Shown: positions 1 through 8,830 of the stretch, one piece after another
How positions within the stretch are numbered: position 1 is the first letter of the stretch
How the letters are laid out: each line of letters starts with the position of its first letter
DNA from: Holophagales bacterium
Lineage (GTDB): Bacteria; Acidobacteriota; Thermoanaerobaculia; Multivoradales; Multivoraceae
DNA length: 64,000 nucleotides
Assembly (NCBI GenBank): GCA_009837885.1
Contig: VXSP01000040.1
Coordinates: 124,001-188,000, forward strand
Direction: 5' to 3'
The notes under the pieces: generated by a model
Databases searched by the model: none
The model's input: the letters and a program-made list of their open reading frames with translations, nothing else
Told to the model about the DNA's origin: nothing
Position numbers and translations under genes: made by a program

Positions 1-1023
1 GCGCCGTATCTGATCGAGCGCGGCTACGACGTCGTCGGGCTCGATACGGGCTACTTCGACGACTGCACGATCACTGCGGACCCCGTGCCGATCCCGTCGA
101 TCCGCAAGGACATCCGGGATCTCGAGCCGGCCGACCTGCGCGCGTTTTACGCGGTGATCCATCTCGCCGCGCTCTCGAACGACCCGATCGGCAACCTGGA
201 CGAGACGTGGACGGAGGAGATCAACCACCGTTCTTCCGTTCGCCTGGCCGAACTGGCGCGCGAGGCCGAAGTGCGCCGCTTCCTGTTCTCGTCTTCGTGC
301 ATCATGTACGGCCAGTCCAGCGCGGAAACGGTCGACGAAACCTCGCCGCTCGACCCGCGGACTTTGTACGCGCGTTCCAAGGTGCGGAGCGAGGCGGCGA
401 TCCGGGAGCTGGCGGGCGACGGTTTCTCGCCGACCTTCCTGCGCAACGGCACCGTCTACGGTCTGTCGCCGCGAATGCGTTTCGACACGGTCCTGAACGA
501 CCTGACCGGCGCCGCCTTCGCCAACCGGCGGGTCGTCGTCTACGGCGACGGCAAGCCCTGGCGGCCGGTCGTCCACATCGAGGACGTGGCGGCGGCGTTC
601 GGCCGCGTGCTCGAAGCGCCGGTCTCGGTGATTCAGAACGAGGCGTTCAACACCGGCGCCGACCACCTGAACCACCGCGTGATCGAACTCGCGGAGATCG
701 CTGCCGATCTCGTGCCCGGCTGCGAGATCGAGGTTCGAGGCGAGCCGGGCGCCGACCAGCGCACGTACCGCGCCTCGTTCGAGAAGTTCGCCCGCGCGTT
801 CCCGGGCTTCGAGTTCCGGGACGCTGCCGGCGGCGCGAAGCGGTTGATCGAGGACTATCGCCGCGTCGGCCTCGATGCGGCGCTCTACGGCGACGCGCGC
901 TTCGTGCGGTTGCGCTGGCTCAACCGGCTGCTCGATTCGGGACGGCTGGACCGGTCGTTGCGCTGGAAGGCCGGCGCCGGCGAGGCAAACCCGGAGGCAG
1001 TAAACCCGGAGGAGAAGGGATGA
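1..1023 (+). CDS. NAD-dependent sugar epimerase/dehydratase (5' end outside window)
   Basis: Short-chain dehydrogenase-type nucleotide-sugar epimerase or dehydratase, likely acting on an NDP-sugar for surface polysaccharide. The reading frame is open from base 1, so the N-terminal Rossmann GxxGxxG lies upstream of the window. The visible part starts inside the first beta-alpha unit ([12 protein letters not shown]). It shows the family's [10 protein letters not shown] strand before the active site and the catalytic Y-x3-K pair (YARSK, Tyr at nt 367, Lys at nt 379). The C-terminal substrate-binding part ([25 protein letters not shown]) is intact. The stop overlaps the next start as ATGA, so the two genes are translationally coupled. 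The exact substrate cannot be read from sequence. Confidence 0.9.
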   Translation, partial: APYLIERGYDVVGLDTGYFDDCTITADPVPIPSIRKDIRDLEPADLRAFYAVIHLAALSNDPIGNLDETWTEEINHRSSVRLAELAREAEVRRFLFSSSCIMYGQSSAETVDETSPLDPRTLYARSKVRSEAAIRELAGDGFSPTFLRNGTVYGLSPRMRFDTVLNDLTGAAFANRRVVVYGDGKPWRPVVHIEDVAAAFGRVLEAPVSVIQNEAFNTGADHLNHRVIELAEIAADLVPGCEIEVRGEPGADQRTYRASFEKFARAFPGFEFRDAAGGAKRLIEDYRRVGLDAALYGDARFVRLRWLNRLLDSGRLDRSLRWKAGAGEANPEAVNPEEKG

Positions 1024-1469
1024 TCCACGGCGTCAAGGTGGTTCCGCTTCGTCAGATCGTCGACGAGCGGGGCAAGATCATGCACATGCTGAAGGCCACG
1101 GACGAGCACTTCCTCGGCTTCGGCGAGATCTACTTCTCGACCGCCTGGCCGGGAACGGTCAAGGCCTGGCACATCCACCGGTCGATGACCGTCAACAACG
1201 CGGTGATCAGCGGCCGGGCCAAGCTCGTCATGTACGACCTGCGCGAGGACTCGCCGACCCACGGCGAGCTCCAGGAGGTCTTCTTCGGCGAGGACAACTA
1301 CGTCCTGGTCCAGATCCCGCCCGGGATCGCCAACGGCTACAAGGCGTACGGCGACAGGCAGGTGATCATGGCGAACGCCGCGACCGAGCCGCACGATCCC
1401 GACGAGATGGAGCGGCTCGATCCGTTCACCGACCGGATCCCCTACGACTGGGCGCTCCAGCACGGCTGA
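1020..1469 (+). CDS. Cupin-fold dTDP-4-dehydrorhamnose 3,5-epimerase-like protein
   Basis: 149-aa RmlC-like jelly-roll protein. Family members epimerise or isomerise NDP-4-keto-hexoses. Seen here are the start [15 protein letters not shown], the segment [29 protein letters not shown] typical of the cupin core, and the metal/substrate-pocket-like [12 protein letters not shown]. It is shorter than a typical RmlC (about 180 aa), as in the WxcM/FdtA-like or truncated RmlC-like group. Its ATG overlaps the upstream epimerase stop by four bases, and a GHMP sugar kinase and a sugar methyltransferase follow. It therefore probably works on the same deoxy- or heptose-sugar branch. Confidence 0.82.
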   Translation: MIHGVKVVPLRQIVDERGKIMHMLKATDEHFLGFGEIYFSTAWPGTVKAWHIHRSMTVNNAVISGRAKLVMYDLREDSPTHGELQEVFFGEDNYVLVQIPPGIANGYKAYGDRQVIMANAATEPHDPDEMERLDPFTDRIPYDWALQHG

Positions 1470-1490
1470 GTCGGCTGGGCCCTCGCTGAC

Positions 1491-2498
1491 GTGGACGCAT
1501 CGCGCCTGATCGTTACCCGCACGCCGTTGCGGGTGTCGCTGGTGGGCGGTGGCACCGACCTGCCGGCGTTCTACCGGCGGGAGAGCGGCGCCGTGCTCTC
1601 CACGACGATCGACCGCTACGTCTACGTCACGGTCAAGCGGCACAGCGAGCTCTTCTTCGAGCCGGTCCGCGTCAACTACTCGCGCAGCGAGCAGGTCGAG
1701 CGGATCGACGAACTGGACAACAACATCGCGCGCGAGTGTCTGCGCTTCGTGGGCGTCGACCCGCCGGTCTACATCTCGACGGTCGGCGACGTGCCGGCGT
1801 CCACCGGTCTCGGCGGCTCGAGCGCCTTCGCCGTCGGCCTGCTGAACGCGCTGCACTCCTACAAGGGCGAACGCGCATCGGCGGGGCAGTTGGCGGAGGA
1901 GGCCTGTCACATCGAGATCGACGTGCTGGGTGCGCGGATCGGCAAGCAGGATCAGTACGCGGCGGCCTATGGCGGACTCAACCTGCTGTCGTTCAAGCGG
2001 GACGGCGGGGTGACCGTCGAGCACTTGCGGATCCCCGGCGACCTCTTGCGCGAGCTGTTCCGTTCGGTGCTCATGTTCTGGACCGGCCACCAGCGGGACG
2101 CGAGCGCGGTGCTGAGCGAACAGGACGACCGCACCGAGCTGAACCTGGAATCGCTGCGCAGGATGCGGGACCAGGCGAGCGATCTGCACCGGGACCTCGG
2201 CGCCGGCGACGTCGACGTCGAGGGCATTGGCCGGCTCCTCGATGAGGGCTGGCGGATGAAACGGGACCTGGCGGGATCCATCACGACGCCGCTGATCGAC
2301 GGCTGGTACGACGCGGCCATCGCGGCCGGCGCCTTGGGAGGCAAGCTATGCGGCGCCGGCGGCGGCGGGTTCCTGCTGTTCGTCGTGCCGCGCGATCGGC
2401 AGGCCGCGGTCCGCGCGGCGCTTGCCGACCTGTACGAGTTGCCCGTAGGGCACGAGTCCCACGGCTCACAGCTCGTCGCTCCGTTCCACCATGGCTAG
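1491..2498 (+). CDS. GHMP-family sugar kinase, D-glycero-D-manno-heptose 7-phosphate kinase-like
   Basis: 335-aa GHMP kinase that begins at a GTG (nt 1491), 21 nt after the previous stop. The N-terminal RTPLRVSLVGGGTDLPAFY and the glycine-rich ATP-binding loop PASTGLGGSSAFAVGLL are typical of HddA-type heptose kinases and fucokinase-like enzymes. The C-terminal GALGGKLCGAGGGGFLLF is GHMP motif 3. HddA phosphorylates C1 of heptose 7-phosphate on the way to GDP-heptose. No GmhA or HddC is visible, since the window starts within the operon. Other GHMP sugars (L-fucose, galactose) are possible, but the GGGTD start favours the heptose group. Confidence 0.85.
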   Translation: MDASRLIVTRTPLRVSLVGGGTDLPAFYRRESGAVLSTTIDRYVYVTVKRHSELFFEPVRVNYSRSEQVERIDELDNNIARECLRFVGVDPPVYISTVGDVPASTGLGGSSAFAVGLLNALHSYKGERASAGQLAEEACHIEIDVLGARIGKQDQYAAAYGGLNLLSFKRDGGVTVEHLRIPGDLLRELFRSVLMFWTGHQRDASAVLSEQDDRTELNLESLRRMRDQASDLHRDLGAGDVDVEGIGRLLDEGWRMKRDLAGSITTPLIDGWYDAAIAAGALGGKLCGAGGGGFLLFVVPRDRQAAVRAALADLYELPVGHESHGSQLVAPFHHG

Positions 2499-2516
2499 GA
2501 GCTTGGCCAGCTTCGA

Positions 2517-2549
2517 CTGGGTGCGCCGGCCTTCCGGCCGGCACTCCGG
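2517..2549. repeat. Intergenic hairpin repeat, GC-rich family (inverted partial copy)
   Basis: Short copy of an intergenic element between the GHMP kinase and methyltransferase genes. On the minus strand it carries the family's CCGGCGCACCCAG end. Its core GCCGGCC-TTCC-GGCCGGC-like palindrome folds into a hairpin. Related copies lie at 13092-13148, 33211-33294, 49502-49580 and 59851-59880. Confidence 0.6.
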
Positions 2550-2567
2550 ATCCACGCGAGGGGCTAG

Positions 2568-3794
2568 GTGACCGCAGTTTGCCTGGTCTGCTCCGAGCCC
2601 GACGTCGAGGTCTTCCTCGACCTCGGCAGCACCGCGCTCGCGAACAAGTTCCCCAACGCCGAAGACCTGAGCCGGCCCGAACCGCGCTTCCCGCTGCGCG
2701 TCGGCTTCTGCCGCGGCTGCGGCCACGTCCAGCTCGTCGAGCGCGTGCCGCCCGCCGCGATGTTCACGGACTACCTCTACGTGTCGTCCGCCTCGGACAC
2801 GCTGCGGGACCACTTCGACGACCTGGCGGCCACGCTGACTGCCAGGCATGACCTCGCCGACGGTGGCCTGGTCATCGACATCGGCTGCAACGACGCGTCG
2901 CTCCTCTGCTGCTTCCGCGACCGCGGCGCCCGGACCCTGGGCGTCGATCCGGCCGAGAACCTGGCCGAGTTCAGCCGCGACACCGGGATCGAGCGCTACC
3001 GCGGCTTCTTCGGAGCGGACACCGCCGGCGAGATCGCTGAACGCTGGGGCCCCGCGGCGCTCATCACCGCGACGAACACGTTTCCGCACATCCCCGACTT
3101 GAGAGGCTTCGTCGCGGGCCTCGACGCGGTCCTCGCGCCCGGCGGCGCCTTCGTTCTCGAGGCGCACTACCTGGTCGACCTGCTCGACCAGCTCGCGTTC
3201 GACACCGTGTACCACGAGCACGTCTCCTACTGGGCGCTCGGCCCGATGATGCGCCTCTTCGAGGACCACGGCATGGAGATCGTGCGGGCGGAACGGCTGC
3301 CGATCCACCATGGCCAACTCCGGGCCACCGTGATGCGCCGCGGTGAAGGCGAGGTGGACGGCAGCGTCGCCGAGGTCCTCGCCGCCGAGAGGCAGCTAGG
3401 AATCGACCGGTTCGACACCTGGCGCTCGTTCGCCGGGCGGGTCGGCCGGTTGAAGTCGGAGGTCATGGACTGCCTCAACGGCCTCAAGGCGGACGGCCGT
3501 CGTCTCGCCGGCTATGGCGCTCCCGCCAAGGGCAGCACACTGCTTGAGTTCTTGCGGCTAGGCCCGGACCTGCTCGACTTCATCGCCGACCGCAGCCCGC
3601 TCAAGCAGGGCCGCTACACGCCGGGTTCCCACATCCCGATCGTCCCGCCGGCGCGGCTCCTGGAAGACCCGTCGCCCGACCACGTGCTGCTCCTGGCCTG
3701 GAACTTCGAAGAGGAGATCCTCGCCCAGCAGGCCGAGTTCCGCCGCCGCGGCGGTAAGTTCATCCTGCCGGTGCCGGAAGTCCGGATCGCCTGA
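2568..3794 (+). CDS. Sugar C-methyltransferase (zinc-binding, SAM-dependent)
   Basis: 408-aa three-domain NDP-hexose C-methyltransferase of the TylC3/NovU type. The N-terminal zinc-binding domain shows paired Cys-x2-Cys motifs (CLVC and CRGC). The central class I SAM domain has motif I VIDIGCNDASLL. The C-terminal methyltransferase domain contains the family signature FDTVYHEHVSYW, whose histidine and tyrosine are implicated in catalysis in this family, plus GYGAPAKGSTLL. The start is GTG at 2568, 69 nt after the kinase. With the epimerase, cupin and kinase it suggests synthesis of a branched or deoxy sugar for lipopolysaccharide or exopolysaccharide. Confidence 0.88.
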   Translation: MTAVCLVCSEPDVEVFLDLGSTALANKFPNAEDLSRPEPRFPLRVGFCRGCGHVQLVERVPPAAMFTDYLYVSSASDTLRDHFDDLAATLTARHDLADGGLVIDIGCNDASLLCCFRDRGARTLGVDPAENLAEFSRDTGIERYRGFFGADTAGEIAERWGPAALITATNTFPHIPDLRGFVAGLDAVLAPGGAFVLEAHYLVDLLDQLAFDTVYHEHVSYWALGPMMRLFEDHGMEIVRAERLPIHHGQLRATVMRRGEGEVDGSVAEVLAAERQLGIDRFDTWRSFAGRVGRLKSEVMDCLNGLKADGRRLAGYGAPAKGSTLLEFLRLGPDLLDFIADRSPLKQGRYTPGSHIPIVPPARLLEDPSPDHVLLLAWNFEEEILAQQAEFRRRGGKFILPVPEVRIA

Positions 3795-3972
3795 CCGCCC
3801 TGTCGGTGCGCGGGTCTGACATCCGACCGCCCTCGGACGGGCGTTCGGACTGTGACGCTGCCGGCGCGAGGACGCGCCACCAGGGTGCTGACCTGCTGCC
3901 GCCGAAGGCGGCCGGGAGTTCGCGCCGCGAAGCGGCTCCCATAGCGGCCGTTCCGTGCAAGGCTCTCGTTCC

Positions 3973-4752
3973 ATGCTCCGAACTGCGTTCTGTGTCCAGC
4001 CGAGGTCCGCGCTCGCCGCACTCCTGCTCGTGTGCGTCGGCTGCGCTGGGCCGGCACCAGCGCCTCGGGAGCCGCCCTTTCGGGGTACGGCCTTCATCGA
4101 CCCCGATCTGATCGTCGCGTCCGATCCCTCGGCGCTGCGGAATCTCGAGTACGCGGCCCGGGACACCCGCAGGATGTTCGACCGTCGCGCGGACGCCTTC
4201 GTGCTGACCCATGCCTTCCTGTTCAACGCTGCATTCGATGACGAGACGGTCGTGGAGGTCCAGGTCAACGCGGAGTTCGGCGACGCCGCCACCGCCGAGC
4301 GCCACGCAGCCTTCTACGCCCGTGCCATCGGCCAACTGCCGTCGGGCCTGCGGACGCGTGTCGAGACCGTGTGGATCCACCGGGGCGACCAGCCCTTCGG
4401 AGGCGGCAACGACAACATCCTGATCCACACGGGCAAGGCGGCGGAGTACCTGCGCGACGGCGTGCTGGAGGAGATCCTGATGCACGAAGCGGCGCACACC
4501 TCCCTGGATCCAATCCATGCTGCCGCCGACCCGTGGCTCGTCGCGCAGGACGCGGACGGCGGTTTCATCTCCGACTACGCCCGCGACCATCCCCGGCGGG
4601 AAGACGTGGCCGAGAGCTTCGGGCCGTTCTTCGCGGTTCGGCACCGCCCGGAGCGGATCTCACGGGACATGGCGCAGACGATCGAGGCGACGATGCCGAA
4701 TCGCATTGAGTTCTTTGCCCGACTGGAACTCGATATGCATCCCGTCCGCTAG
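3973..4752 (+). CDS. Putative lipoprotein with HExxH zinc-metallopeptidase motif
   Basis: About 259 aa from the ATG at 3973; an in-frame GTG-type start at 3955 would add six residues. A hydrophobic signal ends in LLVCVGC, a plausible lipobox, so the protein is probably membrane-anchored outside the cytoplasm. The central EEILMHEAAHTSLDP contains HEAAH, the gluzincin-type zinc site, followed by aspartates and His residues that could supply further ligands. The rest (ILIHTGKAAEYLRDG, FISDYARDHP) matches no family I can name. It stands alone between a hairpin-rich spacer and the AAA/DUF4143 gene. Protease activity is inferred from one motif only. Confidence 0.65.
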   Translation: MLRTAFCVQPRSALAALLLVCVGCAGPAPAPREPPFRGTAFIDPDLIVASDPSALRNLEYAARDTRRMFDRRADAFVLTHAFLFNAAFDDETVVEVQVNAEFGDAATAERHAAFYARAIGQLPSGLRTRVETVWIHRGDQPFGGGNDNILIHTGKAAEYLRDGVLEEILMHEAAHTSLDPIHAAADPWLVAQDADGGFISDYARDHPRREDVAESFGPFFAVRHRPERISRDMAQTIEATMPNRIEFFARLELDMHPVR

Positions 4753-4756
4753 AGCC

Positions 4757-4859
4757 GCCAAACCCGTCGCAGACTCCGTGTTTGGCCCCAAGCCCCCACC
4801 TCACTAGCATCCTGCGTCGCAGAACTCGCTTCGCTGCGTTCTACGGCGCAGGCTCCTAG
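4757..4859. repeat. Intergenic repeat, hairpin plus conserved 31-bp block (copy 1)
   Basis: Consists of a hairpin (CCAAAC at 4758-4763 pairing with GTTTGG at 4780-4785) followed by a 31-bp block at 4829-4859. The block recurs at 62677-62707 and 62782-62812 with two mismatches. The hairpin arms differ between copies but keep pairing. It lies just after the stop of the HEAAH lipoprotein gene. Confidence 0.7.
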
Positions 4860-4887
4860 CGTCGCGTCTGACTCGGCGCGAACCAAG

Positions 4888-4941
4888 TTCTCCTTGTGAG
4901 AAGGAGAAATATGTGGCATATTCTCCCTTCTGTAGGGAGAA
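4888..4941 (+). promoter_or_regulatory. Tandem inverted repeats overlapping two Shine-Dalgarno sites and two GTG starts
   Basis: Two perfect 8-bp inverted repeats with 5-nt loops lie 33 bp apart: TTCTCCTT/AAGGAGAA (4888-4908) and TTCTCCCT/AGGGAGAA (4921-4941). The right arm of each contains a Shine-Dalgarno sequence six nucleotides before an in-frame GTG (4913 and 4946). Between them AATATG-TGG-CATATT (4908-4922) forms a third palindrome. In RNA each hairpin would mask its ribosome site. In DNA the set would look like a paired operator about three helical turns apart. Confidence 0.6.
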
Positions 4942-4945
4942 AACT

Positions 4946-6271
4946 GTGGAGTCCGTGCCAACTCAGCTCCGACAGGTCCTCTCGGAACTGCTCTCCGAGT
5001 CGCTGCGGAACCCGCTCCCCGCTCACACCCCTCGGCAAGTGTCCGGGCGAGTACGGTTCGCCGCCAAGGTGGCGGCGGTGGTGGGGATGCGGAGGGCCGG
5101 CAAGACCACGTTCCTCCATCAGCTCAGGAGGGAGCGGACACCAGGAGGCGGTGCGCCGCTTCATGCGCCCTACCTGTCGTTCGAGGACGACCGGTTGACG
5201 GGTCTGGAGACGAGACACCTTGACCTTCTTCTCAACGAGTACGACCGGCTAGCGCCGCCCGGACCGGACACCGCGACCATGTGGTGCTTTGACGAAGTCC
5301 ACCTCGTGCCGGGCTGGGAGCGCTTCGTGAGACGGTTGCTCGACACACGGAACGTGGAAGTGTTCGTTTCGGGATCGTCGGCTGCGCTGCTGTCCCGGGA
5401 GATTGCCACGGCGCTTCGCGGTCGCGCTTGGCAAGTGCTGATCCATCCGTTCAGCTTCGAGGAGGCTCTTCTCCACCAGGGCGTCGCCGTTCCGGTCGAA
5501 ACGGAGAGGCTTGCCCGCGAAGAGCGGGTGCACCTGGAGCGGGTGTTCTCCGCCTGGCTCGGTACTGGCGGATTCCCCGAGGCGCAGAGCCTCGACGCAC
5601 TCTCACGGCAACAGTTGTTGAGGGACTACGTGGACGTTGCCATCCTGCGGGACGTGGTGGAACGCCACAGCGTCAGCAACGTCACCGGGTTGCGGTGGCT
5701 CGTTCGGCAGTTACTAGGGAATGCCGGCGGCCTCTTCAGTGTCGAGAAGTTCCACGCCGTGGTCAAGTCTCAGGGACTTGCCATCGCGCGAGACACGGTA
5801 CATCGGTTTCTCGGTTACCTGGAGGACTGCTTTCTCGTCCGTGTGGTGTGGATGGAGTCGGGCTCGGAACGGCAGCGCATGGTCAATCCGCGCAAGGTGT
5901 ACCCCGTCGATACGGGTCTGATTCCGCTTTTCGATCGGACTGGGCGTGCGAATGTGGGCCATGCCCTCGAAACGGCCGTTCTGGTCGAACTCGAACGCAG
6001 GCGGCTCGACGTGACCTACGTGCGCACTCGAAAGGGATACGAGGTCGATTTCCTCGTTCGCTCCGCCGACGGGCGTCGCGAGCTCATTCAGGTTTGCGCC
6101 GACGCATCGGATCCGGTGACCGCTGAACGGGAGGTGCGGGCTCTTGAGGCGGCGGGGGAGACGTTTCCTGATGCGCGCAAGCTCCTGCTCACCCTCCATC
6201 GAGACGGCATCCCGCCGGAGCTGCCGAATGACGTGGTGGCCAAGCCGGCCTACATCTGGGTGCTCGAGTAG
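4946..6271 (+). CDS. AAA ATPase with DUF4143 C-terminal domain
   Basis: 441-aa P-loop ATPase of the ATP-binding/DUF4143 family, whose role is largely unknown and often linked to mobile or defence-type loci. Walker A is GMRRAGKT (residues 47-54) and Walker B is TMWCFDEVH. It is followed by a helical domain and a C-terminal DUF4143 nuclease-like fold (YPVDTGLIPLF, GYEVDFLVRSADG; the E-x-DFLV pattern resembles restriction-endonuclease-like cores). GTG 4946 is chosen because the ten residues gained by starting at GTG 4913 are encoded entirely by the second inverted repeat. Both starts have good Shine-Dalgarno sites. The gene is monocistronic. Confidence 0.85.
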   Translation: MESVPTQLRQVLSELLSESLRNPLPAHTPRQVSGRVRFAAKVAAVVGMRRAGKTTFLHQLRRERTPGGGAPLHAPYLSFEDDRLTGLETRHLDLLLNEYDRLAPPGPDTATMWCFDEVHLVPGWERFVRRLLDTRNVEVFVSGSSAALLSREIATALRGRAWQVLIHPFSFEEALLHQGVAVPVETERLAREERVHLERVFSAWLGTGGFPEAQSLDALSRQQLLRDYVDVAILRDVVERHSVSNVTGLRWLVRQLLGNAGGLFSVEKFHAVVKSQGLAIARDTVHRFLGYLEDCFLVRVVWMESGSERQRMVNPRKVYPVDTGLIPLFDRTGRANVGHALETAVLVELERRRLDVTYVRTRKGYEVDFLVRSADGRRELIQVCADASDPVTAEREVRALEAAGETFPDARKLLLTLHRDGIPPELPNDVVAKPAYIWVLE

Positions 6272-6297
6272 CGCCGGTGGGATGCGCCCTTCGCGCG

Positions 6298-7803
6298 TCA
6301 GCGTTCCCGGAAGCTGTACAGCTTCGACCGCGTTCGCATGACCAGCCGGTCGCCTGCCAGCGCCGGTGACGCGAGGGTCATCTCGTCCAGCGGATTCGCG
6401 TGGAGCTGCTCGAACTCGTCACCGGTTCCGAACACGAACGTCGTGCCGGCCTCGTCGGTCGCGAAGATGCGGTCGCGGTAGGCCCAGGGCGAGGTCGTGA
6501 AGTGGCCGTTCGAGTCCTCGATCCGCGACCGGTACAGCCGCTCCCCGGTGGCCGCGTCGTAGCGAGCGAAGATGCCGCGGTCGTAGACCACCCACAGGGA
6601 GCCCTTGTAGGCGACAGGCGTAGGAATGTAGGTGCCGGCGCGGTCGTCGTTCCAGACGACGAACTCGCTGCTCGTCTCGTCCTCTGCCAGGGTGAGATCG
6701 CCGGCGGCGCCGGGGCGGATCGCGGTGATCGGGCGGTTCTGGTCTCCGTGGACGCCCGACGTCACGTACAGGAGACCTTCGTAGGCGAACGGCGCCGGCA
6801 CCGGCAGCAGCGAGTGCCGGGTCAGCCGCCACAACTCGCGGCCCATCGTGTCGTAGCTGATTGCGGTGTAGGGGCCGAGGGCGACGATCTCGGTGCGCTC
6901 GTCGTGACGCCAGACGAAGGGTGTGGTCCAGGAACTTCGGTGATTGGGGGCGTGCGGAGCGGCGAGCCGTCCCCGGGCCGCGCGCCAGAACTCGCGCCCG
7001 TCCTGTTTGGAGAACGCGGCGAGAAACGGGTGCTCCTGGTTGTCGTTCAGGATGACGACCAGGTCGTCCGTGAGGGCGGGCGAACCGCCGGTCCCGAAGT
7101 CCATGTAGATCTGGAACGGGTCCAGCCGCCGCTCCCAGCGCAGGTCACCGTCGACGGAGTAGGCCCACAGGCCGAGACCCGTGATGTAGACGAAGATCGT
7201 CTCGCCGTCGGTGGCGGGCGTTTCGGAGGCGAAGGTGTTCTTCGAGTGGCGGCCTCCCGGCGGCGGCCCGGCGAAGAAGGTGCGGCGCCAGAGTTCGGCG
7301 CCGTCCTCGAGCGAGTACGCGATCAACTGGTACTCGAGGTCGACCTCGTCGGGGAACTCGATGAAGCGTTCGTCGTGGCGCTTGAGGACTTCTTCCCAGG
7401 GAAGCCCCTGTTCCCGCAGCTCGCGCATGAACTCGTTGCTGTACTCGGTGCCGAACTCCGGCCGCTTGGTCGCCGCGGTCGATCTGGCCGCCGTGGTCAG
7501 GAGAACGGTGTCGCCGACGACGATTGGCGACGACCAGCCGGAACCCGGCACGTCGACGCTCCAGTCGACGTTCTCGGTGGTGGACCAGTGGAGCGGCAGA
7601 CGGTCGTTGTTCGAGACCGGAATGCCGTCTGGGCCGCGGAAGCCCGGCCACGTGGCTGTGAACGCCGGTTCGGCGTCGCCTCCGTGCGAGGACTCGGCCG
7701 TGCTCTGCGGTGCCGTGGGCGCAGCGCTGGCCAGCAAGGCGAGCGTGCCGGCGAGAAGACGCCGAGAGGCCGGGCGATTCTCGCGTTCTTGCTGGAATGG
7801 CAT
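6298..7803 (-). CDS. Secreted PQQ-binding-like beta-propeller protein
   Basis: 501-aa quinoprotein-type beta-propeller. A signal sequence (RRLLAGTLALLASAAPTAPQ) precedes WPGFRGPDGIPVSN, the W-x-x-FRGP opening characteristic of the acidobacterial/planctomycete PQQ-like secreted family. Repeated blades follow, such as LEDGAELWRRTF, KQDGREFWRAARG and YDAATGERLYRS. No dehydrogenase partner or cytochrome domain is present, so binding to PQQ is uncertain and a structural or scaffold role is possible. It is divergent from the GT2 gene, with about 50 bp between the starts. Confidence 0.85.
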   Translation of the reverse strand: MPFQQERENRPASRRLLAGTLALLASAAPTAPQSTAESSHGGDAEPAFTATWPGFRGPDGIPVSNNDRLPLHWSTTENVDWSVDVPGSGWSSPIVVGDTVLLTTAARSTAATKRPEFGTEYSNEFMRELREQGLPWEEVLKRHDERFIEFPDEVDLEYQLIAYSLEDGAELWRRTFFAGPPPGGRHSKNTFASETPATDGETIFVYITGLGLWAYSVDGDLRWERRLDPFQIYMDFGTGGSPALTDDLVVILNDNQEHPFLAAFSKQDGREFWRAARGRLAAPHAPNHRSSWTTPFVWRHDERTEIVALGPYTAISYDTMGRELWRLTRHSLLPVPAPFAYEGLLYVTSGVHGDQNRPITAIRPGAAGDLTLAEDETSSEFVVWNDDRAGTYIPTPVAYKGSLWVVYDRGIFARYDAATGERLYRSRIEDSNGHFTTSPWAYRDRIFATDEAGTTFVFGTGDEFEQLHANPLDEMTLASPALAGDRLVMRTRSKLYSFRER

Positions 7804-7855
7804 GGAGCGGATGTTAGCGAGCGCCGGCCAGACCGGCTGCGTTACGCTGCCCCGC

Positions 7856-8815
7856 GTGGCTGGGGAGCGAGTACCGACGGTTGCCGCCCTCGTCCTGAAC
7901 TACAACGGGCGCGACATCACACTGCAGGCGTTGGCGAGCCTCGAAGCGATGACCTACGCCGCTTGCGAGTTGATCCACATCGACAACGGCTCCGGCGACG
8001 GCTCGTCCGACGCGGTCGCCGCCGCGCATCCGCGTGTGACCCAGATCCGGGTCGAGGAGAACCAGGGTGTCGTCTACGGCATGAACAAGGGAATCGAACT
8101 TGCCGTCGACCGCGGCGTGGACTACCTCCTGCTGCTCAACAACGACATCGAAGTGGAGCCGGACTTCCTCGACGAACTCGTCGCGGTGGCCGAGGCGGAC
8201 TCGAGCATCGCTTGCGTGGGTCCGAAGATCCTCTACCACGGCGAGCGCGACCGGCTGTGGTCGGCCGGCGGCCGCATTCGCTTTCGCGAGTCGATGACCC
8301 GGGAGCGCGGCGAAGGCCAGGTCGATCGCGGCCAGTACGACCGCGACGAGGAAGTGCCCTACGTCAACGGCTGCGCGATGCTGATGCGCCGGAGCGTCGT
8401 CGAGGAGATCGGGCTCTGGGATCCGCTGTTCCACCTCGCGCTCGATGACGCGGACTGGTGCATGCGGATGAAGGCGCGCGGCTACCGCTGCTACTACGCG
8501 CACCGGGCCGTGCTCTACCACATGGTGGCGCGGACGGTCGGGGGTTACCGGGCCTCGCGGACGTTCTTCAACGGCCGCAGCGCTGCCCTGTTCGTGCGCC
8601 GCTACGGCGGGCCGGCGCAGTGGTGCTCATTTCTCCTGTTTCTCTCGGCTGGACTCTTCCTGGCCTTCTTTCGCGAACTCGTTCGCGGCAACCAGGGCGC
8701 CGTCATCGCCAAACTCCGCGGCGTGATCGAGGGCCTCCGGGCGCCGATGGCGCCGCCGCCGGGGATCGACCCGCGGGAGGACCACGCGCAGGCTGCAGGT
8801 TTGGACCGGTTATGA
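7856..8815 (+). CDS. Family 2 glycosyltransferase
   Basis: 319-aa GT-A fold glycosyltransferase. It shows the N-terminal nucleotide-binding strand VAALVLNYNGRDITLQALASL, the DNGSGDGS acidic loop, the metal-binding LLLNNDIEVEPDF (N-N-D in place of DxD) and LWDPLFHLALDDADWCMRMKARGY, the usual acceptor/catalytic ED-type region. A C-terminal hydrophobic stretch (FLLFLSAGLFLAFF) could anchor it to the membrane. The family includes rhamnosyltransferases of surface polysaccharide synthesis. The frame stays open upstream, but the GTG at 7856 avoids overlap with the divergent propeller gene; ATG 7802 and 7811 are alternatives. Confidence 0.87.
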   Translation: MAGERVPTVAALVLNYNGRDITLQALASLEAMTYAACELIHIDNGSGDGSSDAVAAAHPRVTQIRVEENQGVVYGMNKGIELAVDRGVDYLLLLNNDIEVEPDFLDELVAVAEADSSIACVGPKILYHGERDRLWSAGGRIRFRESMTRERGEGQVDRGQYDRDEEVPYVNGCAMLMRRSVVEEIGLWDPLFHLALDDADWCMRMKARGYRCYYAHRAVLYHMVARTVGGYRASRTFFNGRSAALFVRRYGGPAQWCSFLLFLSAGLFLAFFRELVRGNQGAVIAKLRGVIEGLRAPMAPPPGIDPREDHAQAAGLDRL

Positions 8816-8830
8816 CAGTATTGCCACCTT

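Noticed and set aside
885..2189. Long open frame antisense to the epimerase and kinase genes
   Set aside because: High-GC shadow: His/Arg/Val-rich translation with no family motifs, fully opposite genes with clear domains.
4946..6271. AAA/DUF4143 gene as a toxin-antitoxin member
   Set aside because: No partner gene overlaps or adjoins on the same strand.
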